A DNA stretch of 36,302 bases, from NCBI GenBank assembly GCA_039679375.1, contig JBDKVA010000175.1:1-36302 (forward strand). Direction: 5' to 3'. The stretch is from JBDKVA01 sp039679375. GTDB lineage: Bacteria > Bacillota > Clostridia > Acetivibrionales > DTU013. Position 1 is the first letter of the stretch. Each line of letters begins with the position of its first letter. The position numbers and the translations under genes were made by a program. Below the pieces are notes generated by a model. That model worked only from the letters and a program-made list of their open reading frames with translations, was not told where the DNA came from and made no database searches. This document shows, one piece after another, positions 17,713 to 26,145 of this stretch.

Positions 17713-19815
17713 TCATTGCTTGACACGTACACGGTCGCCGTTTTTAAGTTCCCTGTCTCCGCGCTCAATCAGCTTTTCCCACTCGGAGAATGCGCCGCTT
17801 ACAGCAGCTTTTTCAGAGTTGCTCTCCTGTACCGTTACATCAACACGCCTTACAATCTGCCGTGTTCCAAGCGCTCCGCTCTGCTCTTCCAGAATAAACA
17901 CAAACTTCCCGTCCGTATCCTCTCTGAGAGCGCTGAGAGGAATAACAGTATTATACCGTTGGGATGTCTGCCGTATTGTAATGCGAACAGAATCCCCTAC
18001 AAAAAAATCTCCTTGACCGGGATTGATGCCTATATGCACCTCATACATCGTCTGTCCCCCTGTCTGTCCGCTTGTACCGGATGCTCTCCGGATATCTGTG
18101 ATCTTCCCTGAGGCCCACATCCTATCCGAATAAAGCTCTGCCTCAAGCCCAACCTTGAGTTGATTAGCCTCATCAGCTGTTACTGTGGCTATTATTTTCA
18201 TTGACTTTTCACCTGCGGCTATCCTTGCAATCACGGCGCCTTCAGCAATTGATGCGCCTTCGCTTGCAGTGATTTCCGATACGATACCGGCAATAGGGGC
18301 AGTTATTATGCCTTTGGTGTCTACAAGTTTTTTCAAACGTTCAACACTTTTTTTAGCTTTCTCTAATTCCGCCTCTGCAGCCATATTGTCCAGTTTTTTT
18401 GATTCCGCTGAAATACGGTCGGTTTTCGTTTGGCGCGCAGCATCATTACGGGCTTTATCGAGCGCCTTATCCGCATCTTCAATAGTACGGCTGTTTTCTT
18501 TCAGCACCTTTTCCCTGTTTTTCTGTGCTGTTGTCAACGCTTCGGCAGAGGTTTCCACGCTTTTCAAGGCAGTTTCGATGCCGGCAGGCGTCCGCTCGTC
18601 GTTGGAGATGAGGGTACCCTCCTGCCATAAGGCCATTGCCAGTTTGGTATTATCAAGGGTCTCCTGAGCTTCAGTTACCGCTTTATTACCATCCTTGACA
18701 GCCTTTTCATAAGCTTTCTGCTTATTCGTCTGATCTTCCAGCGCATTTGCAATCTGTTCAAGGATATCAGGCGCAGTCTCATTGTACACTTGAACATAGT
18801 AGTCGTACGCTTTGTCGCGATCTTTATTTGCCTTATCCACTTTTTCATTCAGTTCCTGGCCTTTAAGCCCGCGATAATTTTTGGCGGCTTCAAGCGCCGC
18901 GTTGGCGGCGGCTAAAACGTTCTGTGCAGTCTGATATGCCGCAGCGTCTGCCGGATTTACTTTTGAGAGCTGCGCCTCGGCGGCTAAAACCTGCGCCATT
19001 GCAATTGCAACCTTTAGCTGTTCGTCTGAAGTATAATCAGTTTCCATAAACCGTTCCTGAATAGCGGCTATAAGTGCCAGTTCACTATCTATATATGTCC
19101 TGTATGCTTTTGCTTTTTCAGTAGCCCATATACCGGTATCAGCACTAGTCATTTCATTATATTTTTTTTGTGCTGCTTCATATGCCTTTTGCGACGTAGT
19201 TACATTTTTAGTTAGATCCTCCTGTGCCAGTGCCAATGCTTCTTCAGCTGAGGCCAAACCTTTTGTAAACGAGCGCTCCAGCAGCTTTTTATTCAGCGCC
19301 AGCGTTTCCTCGGCTGCTACCAGGGCCAGGTCGGCATTGATTTCGTTCTCGGATACCCTCTGGTTAGCATCTTCTCGGGCGCGAAGCGCATTGGCAAGCA
19401 ATTCTTCTGGAGTTGTGACGTCTGTCGGAATACTGGCGCTTTGTTTAGCCAACTCCTTTTTCCTGAGATCGATTTGTGCCTGTGTAAGCTTTTCCTTCAA
19501 CAGATCAATATCTACTGTTACCAGAGGCGCACCTGCCTCTACGGCATCCCCATTGCTCACTTGCACCTTCAGCACCGTCAATGCATCTTCTGCCCTTACT
19601 GGTTCGTCGTTGGATATTTTAATAGTGCCGCTGGTCTCCAGCACCCGCTCCAGCATACCGCTGGATGCGCGCGTGATTGCCACCTCGGCCATCGAAAAAT
19701 TCTCCAGCATCCGGGAACCTATCGTTAACAGCGCCATGACTGCCATAAATCCTGCCAGTGCCTTTGCCGCCTTTTTTCTCGGCTTCGTCTCCCTTTCCAT
19801 GCTCAGGTTGTTCAT
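17713..19815 (-). CDS. HlyD-family adaptor (membrane fusion protein) with very long coiled coil
   Basis: A 700-residue single-pass membrane protein. TM is at about 17-36. The biotinyl-lipoyl-like half-motifs are at about 60-105 (VLKVQVSNGDAVEAGAPLVTVD) and 500-530 (GIITAPIAGIVSEITASEGA). The 390 residues between them are almost entirely Ala/Glu/Lys-rich helix, a coiled-coil hairpin far longer than the usual 100 or so. A beta-barrel and membrane-proximal domain follow (VIPLSALREDTDGKFVFILE). ATG 19815 is chosen because AAAGGAG is 8 nt upstream; GTG 19824 in frame lies inside that site. Adaptors of this class couple inner-membrane transporters such as MacB to outer components; in a Gram-positive cell the coil would project into the wall. 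Confidence 0.88.
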   Translation of the reverse strand: MNNLSMERETKPRKKAAKALAGFMAVMALLTIGSRMLENFSMAEVAITRASSGMLERVLETSGTIKISNDEPVRAEDALTVLKVQVSNGDAVEAGAPLVTVDIDLLKEKLTQAQIDLRKKELAKQSASIPTDVTTPEELLANALRAREDANQRVSENEINADLALVAAEETLALNKKLLERSFTKGLASAEEALALAQEDLTKNVTTSQKAYEAAQKKYNEMTSADTGIWATEKAKAYRTYIDSELALIAAIQERFMETDYTSDEQLKVAIAMAQVLAAEAQLSKVNPADAAAYQTAQNVLAAANAALEAAKNYRGLKGQELNEKVDKANKDRDKAYDYYVQVYNETAPDILEQIANALEDQTNKQKAYEKAVKDGNKAVTEAQETLDNTKLAMALWQEGTLISNDERTPAGIETALKSVETSAEALTTAQKNREKVLKENSRTIEDADKALDKARNDAARQTKTDRISAESKKLDNMAAEAELEKAKKSVERLKKLVDTKGIITAPIAGIVSEITASEGASIAEGAVIARIAAGEKSMKIIATVTADEANQLKVGLEAELYSDRMWASGKITDIRRASGTSGQTGGQTMYEVHIGINPGQGDFFVGDSVRITIRQTSQRYNTVIPLSALREDTDGKFVFILEEQSGALGTRQIVRRVDVTVQESNSEKAAVSGAFSEWEKLIERGDRELKNGDRVRVKQ

Positions 19816-19833
19816 AAATCCCACTCCTTTTGT

Positions 19834-20679
19834 CTACTCTTTCAGACCCGATACCCGGATTCCCTGCAACAGGTATGTTTCCCCATAGAGAAAAATCAAT
19901 ATTGCAGGGAGTATTGTTATAATTGAGGATGCCATCGCTACATCTGCATTGGATTGTCCGATTGTTGTCAAATATAGTGACAGCGGCCATTTTTGCCTGT
20001 CTCGGAGGAAAATAAGCCCAGGTTCAACCAGATTCCAATTCTCAAAAAACTGGAGAACTACCAGTGAAACAATCCCAGGCACAGCAATAGGCAACGCAAC
20101 CTTCAAAAATACCTTCCACTCTCCTGCGCCATCGATCTCAGCTGCTTCACTCATTGCCCGCGGTACTGACTCGAAGAATTGCCGCAGTAAAAATACAGCA
20201 ATGGTATTAAATATCGCCGGAAGAATCAATGCCCACCGGGAATCCAGCAGATGCAGCGCATCAAGCACCAGGTTGGTTGGCACCAGCGTTACCTGGAAGG
20301 GCATCATCATCAATGCAATATAGAGCATGAACAACCCCTCCTTGAACCGGAAGCGATAGCGTGCAAATCCCCACGCCGCCAGTGTTCCTACCAGGACCTG
20401 GCCAATGAGAATAGGCACTACCAGCATTACCGAGTTCCAGAACATATCGAGGAATTTTGGTGTATCCAGCAGTAATTGCAGATATTGTTTCAAAGTCGGC
20501 ATACCGGGGAAAATTGGCATTCCTACGCTACCCTTACCATCCTGCAGAACCGGACCTATATTATCAATTAATTCGGTCTTGCCCATCAGCGATCCGCTCA
20601 GTGTCATAACCAAGGGCATCAGCGCCACTGCTGCAAGGAGCCAGAGAAACACTGTACGTATGATTAATTTCAGCTTCAT
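19834..20679 (-). CDS. CUT1 sugar ABC transporter permease (MalG-like)
   Basis: A 281-residue permease with about six membrane segments and the EAA loop SEAAEIDGAGEWKVFLKVAL. Its C-terminus (YLLQGIRVSGLKE) is typical of MalG-type subunits. ATG 20679 has GGAAGG 7 nt upstream. It lies 18 nt before the adaptor gene start and 65 nt after the partner permease, so all are one transcript. The substrate is unknown, and no ATPase is encoded in the operon. Confidence 0.9.
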   Translation of the reverse strand: MKLKLIIRTVFLWLLAAVALMPLVMTLSGSLMGKTELIDNIGPVLQDGKGSVGMPIFPGMPTLKQYLQLLLDTPKFLDMFWNSVMLVVPILIGQVLVGTLAAWGFARYRFRFKEGLFMLYIALMMMPFQVTLVPTNLVLDALHLLDSRWALILPAIFNTIAVFLLRQFFESVPRAMSEAAEIDGAGEWKVFLKVALPIAVPGIVSLVVLQFFENWNLVEPGLIFLRDRQKWPLSLYLTTIGQSNADVAMASSIITILPAILIFLYGETYLLQGIRVSGLKE

Positions 20680-20717
20680 CCTTTAGCCTTCCAATACTTA
20701 TTTAATAAAACCGCCTA

Positions 20718-20749
20718 TATTATACACATCACGTATTATACACATCACG
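20718..20749. repeat. 16-bp perfect tandem duplication
   Basis: TATTATACACATCACG occurs twice back to back (20718-20733 and 20734-20749). The second copy covers the stop codon of the MalF-like permease. It is probably a recent slippage duplication. Confidence 0.9.
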
Positions 20750-21662
20750 ATTCATCATTGTCTGTTCGCCAGCTTCGGCGGAGCAACGCCACCAGTGCAA
20801 TAATGACAATGGCAATCACTGTAGCAGCCGCGCACAACCTTTCCATTTGTAATTGCGTAAACCAGTTGTTGAGTGTGTGCTGCAAAAGATAAATGTTCTG
20901 CGTAGGATAATCGCCTGCCACCAGGTAAGCCTCCCGGAATACCTTGAAAGTATTGAGCAGCGACAACACAGCCACCGTAAAAAGGGTAGGCATCAGACCC
21001 GGCCATGTGATACTGCGGAATATCCGGAATGAATTTGCACCATCTATACGCGCCGCCTCGTACTGGGCAACCGAAATGTTACTCAAGCCTGCAAGGAAAA
21101 GAACGATGTTATAACCAACATTCTTCCAGATATAACTTATAATCAGGCACAATAATGCCCAATCCGTCCGCATCCAATCGATACGCTCCTTTCCCAACAG
21201 CACCAGTAGATTGCCCATCAATCCATTTTGATGGAACAATATCTGCCACAGAAGCGCAACTGAAGCCACCGGAATAGCCAGTGGCACCAGAAATGCAGCC
21301 CTAAGCATCCCCCGTCCCATTACTTTTTGGTTCAATAAAAGTGCAAGCACAAGTGATATCAGAAGTAATAACGGCACACAGATACCTACAAAACGCAGCG
21401 TATTGACTGTTGCCAACTGGAATGCACTGTTTTGAAAAATGTCAGCGTAATTGTAAAACCAGACGAATTCACCGGTAAAACCAAGTGTAAATGAACGTCG
21501 AATAACATCCACAAATGGAATAAGAACAAAAACAGCACAACCGGCAAAGGATGGCAATATAAATAATAAGCCAAAAAGCACATTGCGGCGTTTTTTCGTA
21601 GTGTAATAATGTCCTTTGTTTTTACGAAACATTGGCAGTCTTAGCGCCTTATGCATATCCAA
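20745..21662 (-). CDS. CUT1 sugar ABC transporter permease (MalF-like)
   Basis: A 305-residue permease, the first gene of the minus-strand operon. It has a basic cytoplasmic N-terminus (TTKKRRN), about six membrane segments, and an EAA loop (YEAARIDGANSFRIFRSI). The start is probably TTG 21662, 6 nt after GAGGAG; ATG 21656 in frame is 12 nt away. A near-consensus promoter lies 36 nt upstream. Pairing with the next permease and the terminal solute-binding domain argues for an importer, although adaptor and MacB-like genes follow. Confidence 0.9.
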   Translation of the reverse strand: MDMHKALRLPMFRKNKGHYYTTKKRRNVLFGLLFILPSFAGCAVFVLIPFVDVIRRSFTLGFTGEFVWFYNYADIFQNSAFQLATVNTLRFVGICVPLLLLISLVLALLLNQKVMGRGMLRAAFLVPLAIPVASVALLWQILFHQNGLMGNLLVLLGKERIDWMRTDWALLCLIISYIWKNVGYNIVLFLAGLSNISVAQYEAARIDGANSFRIFRSITWPGLMPTLFTVAVLSLLNTFKVFREAYLVAGDYPTQNIYLLQHTLNNWFTQLQMERLCAAATVIAIVIIALVALLRRSWRTDNDES

Positions 21663-21697
21663 CCCATTCTCCTCATAAACATTTCTTAATCCCCAAG

Positions 21698-21726
21698 ATT
21701 ATACATTTTTATTTCTGCATCTGCAA
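21698..21726 (-). promoter_or_regulatory. Promoter of the minus-strand operon
   Basis: On the minus strand: TTGCAG (21726-21721), a 17-nt spacer, and TATAAT (21703-21698), preceded by TG. The transcript would start near 21691, giving a leader of about 30 nt. Confidence 0.8.
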
Positions 21727-21822
21727 ATTAATTGTAAAACATAAATCACTCAAAAAAGTAAACAAATATTAAATCTTTGACACTTATTTACCATGAATAG
21801 TTCCCAGAATAGAGAAAATTTT

Positions 21823-21844
21823 TTCAAGGGTTGAAGTCGCGGTA
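21823..21844 (+). repeat. 22-bp direct repeat, copy 1
   Basis: Contains CAAGGGTTGAAGTCGCGG and is identical to 22796-22817. It has an internal small palindrome (TTCAA-GGG-TTGAA). Followed by AG then TAAAATG. Confidence 0.95.
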
Positions 21845-21881
21845 AGTAAAATGGATGAGCTTGAAATTCTGGAATGAACAT

Positions 21882-21933
21882 CAGGGCTTGTTAGAACGGA
21901 GCAGAGTTGCTTGAATGGCAGCCCTGCTTTTTT
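21882..21933 (+). terminator. Terminator-like hairpin upstream of the secreted-protein gene
   Basis: CAGGGCT (21882-21888) pairs with AGCCCTG (21920-21926), followed by CTTTTTT. The 31-nt loop contains a smaller AGCA/TGCT hairpin. It would end + strand transcripts begun between 21740 and 21870, where TTGACA (21777-21782) is present but lacks a convincing -10. The remaining gap 21663-22013 shows nothing else coding. Confidence 0.6.
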
Positions 21934-22013
21934 ACAGTTTAATTCAAATTTATGTTTATTTATATCTGTGCTTATTGTAATATGATGATATAAAGGAAGA
22001 GGAGTGATGAAAA

Positions 22014-22769
22014 ATGAAGGGATTTATTTGCGTTTTGTTAGCCTTTTTGTTTTTATCATTCTCTTCATCCTATTGTGAGGATATACCGCAAGCAAATGAA
22101 GAAATCCAATCCGAACAGATACCTGCGGGACAGGCGGAGGACAGTCGAAATGAAATCATCATGGGCACAGACGGGCAGTACGTATACATAAATGATGAAC
22201 CCATACCTGCCGGAGGCGATACCGGTACTACCACAGATGCCGCATTGTTGGTAGGCGGGGATTCTTTGCAGGATATTGAAGCAGAGGCCATACCCGTAGG
22301 TCAAAACACCATGGATACCAAAGAAAAACCTTTGACGGAAGGAAGCCAGTCCCTGCCGGAAGGCGGCGCTTCCTCGCCGGATATGCAGGCAGCTGCAGAC
22401 GCGCAAGTCCTGAGCCAGACCATAACGGTATCTCCTGTTACCTTTGACCTGGGAAACATATCATACGAAAATACATACACATTCACCGGCGCTGCCGAAC
22501 TTCAGGTTACATCGGCAAAAGACAATTGGATCCTTACCGCATCCGGTACAAACTTCAGTAACGGAGCAAATACCATCGATGTAAGCAGAATAAAGCTCAA
22601 AGCATCTACGGGCAGCACCTATGAAACGCTGCAGACAAGCCCGGTGATTTTACTGAGCAAACAAAAATCCGGAACCGCAACAATATGGATCGATTATCAA
22701 ATCACTCTGCTTTCTGCTGACCTGGCCGGAGCTGATTATTTAAACAGTGTCGTTTTTTCTGTCCGGTAG
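22014..22769 (+). CDS. Secreted protein of unknown function, beta-rich C-terminal domain
   Basis: A 251-residue exported protein. A hydrophobic signal peptide spans residues 1-20, with probable signal peptidase I cleavage near SSSYCED; the Cys does not form a good lipobox. Residues 25-125 are acidic, disordered-looking and carry three spaced copies of an E-x-I-P-(A/V)-G motif. Residues 130-251 are beta-rich, with TITVSPVTFDLGNISYENTY and NWILTASGTNFSNGANTIDV, recalling WxL-like or pilin-like surface beta-sandwiches, though the second WxL motif is absent. ATG 22014 follows AGGAGTG. The gene is alone and is flanked by 22-bp direct repeats. Family not recognised with certainty. Confidence 0.7.
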   Translation: MKGFICVLLAFLFLSFSSSYCEDIPQANEEIQSEQIPAGQAEDSRNEIIMGTDGQYVYINDEPIPAGGDTGTTTDAALLVGGDSLQDIEAEAIPVGQNTMDTKEKPLTEGSQSLPEGGASSPDMQAAADAQVLSQTITVSPVTFDLGNISYENTYTFTGAAELQVTSAKDNWILTASGTNFSNGANTIDVSRIKLKASTGSTYETLQTSPVILLSKQKSGTATIWIDYQITLLSADLAGADYLNSVVFSVR

Positions 22770-22795
22770 TTTAAAATGTCTTATCAAAATGTATC

Positions 22796-22832
22796 TTCAA
22801 GGGTTGAAGTCGCGGTACTTAAATAGTAAAAT
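22796..22832 (+). promoter_or_regulatory. 22-bp direct repeat copy 2, forming a candidate promoter for murI
   Basis: The repeat copy at 22796-22817 contributes TTGAAG (22804-22809); 17 nt later TAAAAT (22827-22832) follows. In copy 1 the same elements are 10 nt apart because 7 nt are missing. This copy could therefore drive murI, DUF1934 and argS, with a leader of about 105 nt. Confidence 0.5.
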
Positions 22833-22944
22833 GAAAAATATATTTATATGAGTTGTTTTCATTGTCTTTATTAATAATTCTTTAAAAGGCACGTGAAGAT
22901 GAAAATTACCGTTTAAAGGTCGTATTTTGGGGGAAATTCTATTT

Positions 22945-23757
22945 ATGGATAACAGAGCGATTGGAGTTTTTGATTCCGGTCTTGGGGGTTTGACTGTTTT
23001 TAAGGAAATTGTTGAGCAGCTGTCCGGTGAAAGCGTGATCTACTTTGGAGACAGCGGTCGTGCGCCGTATGGCACAAAATCAAGTGAAACGGTCATCAAA
23101 TATACGCTTCAGAATATAAGATTTCTGATGAGCCTTGATATAAAAATGATTGTGATTGCATGCAACACAATGAGCGCACATGGCTATGAAATAGTAAAAA
23201 AGAATATTGATATGCCGGTCGTAGAAGTGATCGGCGCAGGCGCGGCAGCAGGAGCAGCGGAGACAAGGAATAAAAAGCTCGGCATCATCGGAACGACTGC
23301 GACAATAAACAGCGGGGCATATCAAAAAGCTGTTAATAAACTTGACAATAATATCGAAATATATCAAAGAGCCTGCCCTCTTTTTGTCCCTTTGGTGGAG
23401 GAAGGAAGGGAATGGTGGGAAAGCGGCATTACGCTCCAAATTGCCGAGAAATACCTTCTACCCCTGAAAGAGACAGGAGTTGACACACTGGTGCTGGGCT
23501 GCACGCATTACCCATTGCTGAAAACGACCATCTCAAAGGTCATGGGGAACGAAGTTAAGCTTGTCAGCTCTGCAATGGAAGTAACAAGAGTTGTAAAAAA
23601 GACGATAGATGATCATAATATGCAAAGAGACATTCGGTTCAAACCTGTTTACCGTTATTATACAAGCGACAGTGTGGAGAAGTTCGAATCACTCTGCAGC
23701 ATTATCCTCGGCAGGACAGTAAACTCGGCGGAGAAGGTGGACATTGAGAAATATTGA
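22945..23757 (+). CDS. murI: Glutamate racemase
   Basis: A 270-residue cytosolic enzyme that interconverts L- and D-glutamate for peptidoglycan. It shows the N-terminal signature IGVFDSGLGGLTV, FGDSGRAPYG, catalytic Cys73 in ACNTMSAHG (usually ACNTASA) and catalytic Cys186 in LGCTHYPLL, at the spacing of known racemases. ATG 22945 lies about 11 nt after GGGGGAAA; the frame also opens at TTG 22927, inside the ribosome site. It leads a short + strand group with a DUF1934 gene 85 nt downstream and argS. Confidence 0.95.
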   Translation: MDNRAIGVFDSGLGGLTVFKEIVEQLSGESVIYFGDSGRAPYGTKSSETVIKYTLQNIRFLMSLDIKMIVIACNTMSAHGYEIVKKNIDMPVVEVIGAGAAAGAAETRNKKLGIIGTTATINSGAYQKAVNKLDNNIEIYQRACPLFVPLVEEGREWWESGITLQIAEKYLLPLKETGVDTLVLGCTHYPLLKTTISKVMGNEVKLVSSAMEVTRVVKKTIDDHNMQRDIRFKPVYRYYTSDSVEKFESLCSIILGRTVNSAEKVDIEKY

Positions 23758-23842
23758 CGGACAATTTAACGAAGTAGGAAGTGCAGGAGAAAACAACGGT
23801 TTGCGGCTGGAAACGGCGAGCTGCAGGAAAGGTGCGTGTTTT

Positions 23843-24322
23843 ATGGATAAAAATGTGATCATATCGGTAAAAGGCACGCAGTCCCATGAAGACCAGGACA
23901 TGAATACCATGGAGCTGGTCACTGAAGGCAAGTATTCCAGGGAAGATAATACTTACTATGTGACTTACAATGAAAGCGAGGTCACGGGTATGAAGGGTAC
24001 GACGACGACGCTGAAGGTGATGGACGGAGTCGTAACGCTCATTAGAGAGGGTTCGGTAAATTCCCACTTTGTGTTTCAGCAGGGGCAAAAGCATGTTTCC
24101 TACTATGATACGGAACACGGCGCATTTACCATTGGCGTGCTGGCAAATGCAGTCGATGTCAGGATGGATGACAATGGCGGGGAAATACGCGTAGGCTATC
24201 AGATCGAGATTGACAATAATAATACGGGTGAAAATGATTTTTTCATGTCGATAAGAGAGGCAGGATGTGCAGATGATAAACATTATAGAGGACATAAGAG
24301 CGCAGGTCAGGAATACAGTTAA
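23843..24322 (+). CDS. DUF1934 (YwiB-like) beta-barrel protein
   Basis: A 159-residue cytosolic protein of the DUF1934 family: ISVKGTQSHEDQD at the N-terminus, LVTEGKYSREDNTYYVTYNESEVTGM, and IRVGYQIEIDNN near the end. The fold is calycin-like in this family and the function is not known. ATG 23843 follows GGAAAGG by 10 nt. The last 17 codons overlap argS by 50 bp and no longer resemble the family, so the stop has drifted into the next gene. DUF1934 next to argS is a common Firmicute arrangement and suggests translational coupling. Confidence 0.85.
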   Translation: MDKNVIISVKGTQSHEDQDMNTMELVTEGKYSREDNTYYVTYNESEVTGMKGTTTTLKVMDGVVTLIREGSVNSHFVFQQGQKHVSYYDTEHGAFTIGVLANAVDVRMDDNGGEIRVGYQIEIDNNNTGENDFFMSIREAGCADDKHYRGHKSAGQEYS

Positions 24323-25967
24323 GGGGGCTCTGTCTGCTGCGGCTGCAAAAGGTGAACTTGCGGCTGCAGCGGTAGACGAGATTACGATAGAAACGCCTAA
24401 AGAGAAGGAACACGGGGAGTTTTCTACAAATATTGCCATGCAGCTTGCCAGACAGGCAAGGATGGCGCCTGCTAAAGCAGCGTCGATACTTATATCGAAC
24501 ATGGATTTCTCAGATACATATATTGACCGCGCAGTATGCGCAGGCCCCGGCTTTATTAATTTTTACCTCAAGAGTGGCTGGCAGTATGACGTGCTCAAAA
24601 TAATCGGCGCGGAACGTGAGAATTATGGCAGGGTCAATATCGGCGGCGGCAGGAAGGTCATGGTCGAATTTGTCAGCGCAAATCCTACGGGACCGCTCCA
24701 TATGGGAAATGCAAGGGGCGGCGCGCTGGGCGACTGCATCGCAAGCGTGCTTCAGGCTGCAGGCTATGATGTGACGCGCGAATTCTACGTGAACAATGCC
24801 GGAAATCAGATCGAGAAGTTCGGCATCTCTCTGGAAGCCAGATATATTCAGCTACTGAAGGGAAACGACGCAATCGGGTTCCCTGAAGATGGATATCAGG
24901 GAGAAGATATCATCGACCATATGAAAAATTATATCAATGAATATGGAGACGGCCTTCTTTCGGCCGAGCCTGCCGAAAGACGCAAGGCGCTGGTGGACTA
25001 TGCCTTGCCGAAAAACCTTGAGCGGATCAGAAAAGGGCTTGAAACGTATGGAATAAAATATGACGTCTGGTTTTCGGAGCAATCACTCTATGACAGCGGT
25101 GAACTGGAGGATACGCTTAATTATCTCAGGGAAAAAAATCTTACCTATGAAAAAGATGGCGCCGAATGGTTCAAGGCTACGGAGTTCGGTGCTGAGAAGG
25201 ATGAAGTCATTGTCAGGAACAATGGCCTGCCCACCTATTTTGCTTCCGATATCGCCTATCACCGCAATAAATTTTTAAAGCGGGGCTTCGACTGGGTCAT
25301 TAACCTGCTCGGCGCCGACCATCATGGCCACGTTGCAAGGATGAAGGCAGCTGTAGAGGCGCTTGGGGTCGACCCATCCAAATTTGATATTATCATTTTC
25401 CAGCTCGTCAGGCTGTTCAAGGACGGTGAAGTAGCCAGGATGTCCAAACGGACCGGCAGGGCTATCTCACTTGATGACCTCCTTGAGGAGGTGGGAAGGG
25501 ATGCCGCCAGATTTATATTCAATACCAAAGCGTCAGGCAGCCATCTGGATTTTGATATGGACCTGGCGGTGAAGCAATCCAATGAAAACCCTGTTTATTA
25601 CGTTCAATATGCCCACGCAAGGATCTGCAGCATGCTCCGGCTGCTTGAAAGCGAAGGCATAACAGTGCCTTCCGTTGAAGAGGTAGAGCTTACGAGGCTT
25701 TCGGCTCCGGAAGAGCTTGAACTTATCAAAAAGCTTGCAGAGTGCCCCGACGAGATCAGGATATCTGCTCAAACTCTCGAACCCAGCAGACTGACGAGGT
25801 ATGTGACGGATGTGGCTTCGCTTTTCCACAGCTTCTACAATGCATGCAGGGTAAAAGGCGAGGAGGAAGGCCTGATGAAGGCGCGTCTGCTGCTCGTGGC
25901 ATCGACAAAGACCGTGATCAGGAATGTGCTGGATATCTTGAGTATCAGCGCGCCCGAGAAAATGTAA
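24273..25967 (+). CDS. argS: Arginyl-tRNA synthetase
   Basis: A 564-residue class I synthetase that charges tRNA-Arg. It has the N-terminal additional domain, the HIGH-type motif PTGPLHMGNARGGALGD (His143), ADHHGHVARMKAA, and the KMSKS-type motif ARMSKRTGRAISLDDL near 390. A C-terminal DALR anticodon-binding domain follows (QYAHARICSML ... CRVKGEEEGL). Length is normal. The start is ATG 24273 or GTG 24267; both overlap the DUF1934 gene end, and the ribosome site (GAGAGGCAGG) lies within that gene. A long inverted repeat follows the stop. Confidence 0.95.
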   Translation: MINIIEDIRAQVRNTVKGALSAAAAKGELAAAAVDEITIETPKEKEHGEFSTNIAMQLARQARMAPAKAASILISNMDFSDTYIDRAVCAGPGFINFYLKSGWQYDVLKIIGAERENYGRVNIGGGRKVMVEFVSANPTGPLHMGNARGGALGDCIASVLQAAGYDVTREFYVNNAGNQIEKFGISLEARYIQLLKGNDAIGFPEDGYQGEDIIDHMKNYINEYGDGLLSAEPAERRKALVDYALPKNLERIRKGLETYGIKYDVWFSEQSLYDSGELEDTLNYLREKNLTYEKDGAEWFKATEFGAEKDEVIVRNNGLPTYFASDIAYHRNKFLKRGFDWVINLLGADHHGHVARMKAAVEALGVDPSKFDIIIFQLVRLFKDGEVARMSKRTGRAISLDDLLEEVGRDAARFIFNTKASGSHLDFDMDLAVKQSNENPVYYVQYAHARICSMLRLLESEGITVPSVEEVELTRLSAPEELELIKKLAECPDEIRISAQTLEPSRLTRYVTDVASLFHSFYNACRVKGEEEGLMKARLLLVASTKTVIRNVLDILSISAPEKM

Positions 25968-25973
25968 ATCCAT

Positions 25974-26067
25974 ATTGAATGAACTAATTTTCTTAGCGAA
26001 TGGCTGCGCAAACAGCAGTGATTCTATGATGTTTGCGAAGACAGGCGTTTAGAAAATTTCATTCAAT
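25974..26067. repeat. 94-bp imperfect palindrome after argS
   Basis: ATTGAATGAA then ATTTTCT (left arm, interrupted by CTA) pairs with AGAAAAT then TTCATTCAAT (right arm, to 26067). A mismatched middle and a perfect inner stem CGCAAACA/TGTTTGCG (about 26008-26037) follow. No T-run. It could be an argS 3' end, a palindromic mini-element or a structured RNA. Confidence 0.75.
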
Positions 26068-26145
26068 TAATCTAACTTTAAATATATACATTGAAAAAAA
26101 GAATTGGGATCATAAGTTTTTTCATATGTATTACCTTGATTTGAT

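Noticed and set aside
23702..24502. 266-codon minus-strand ORF
   Set aside because: It lies opposite the DUF1934 gene and argS start, both well supported; composition and lack of a start signal mark it as a shadow.
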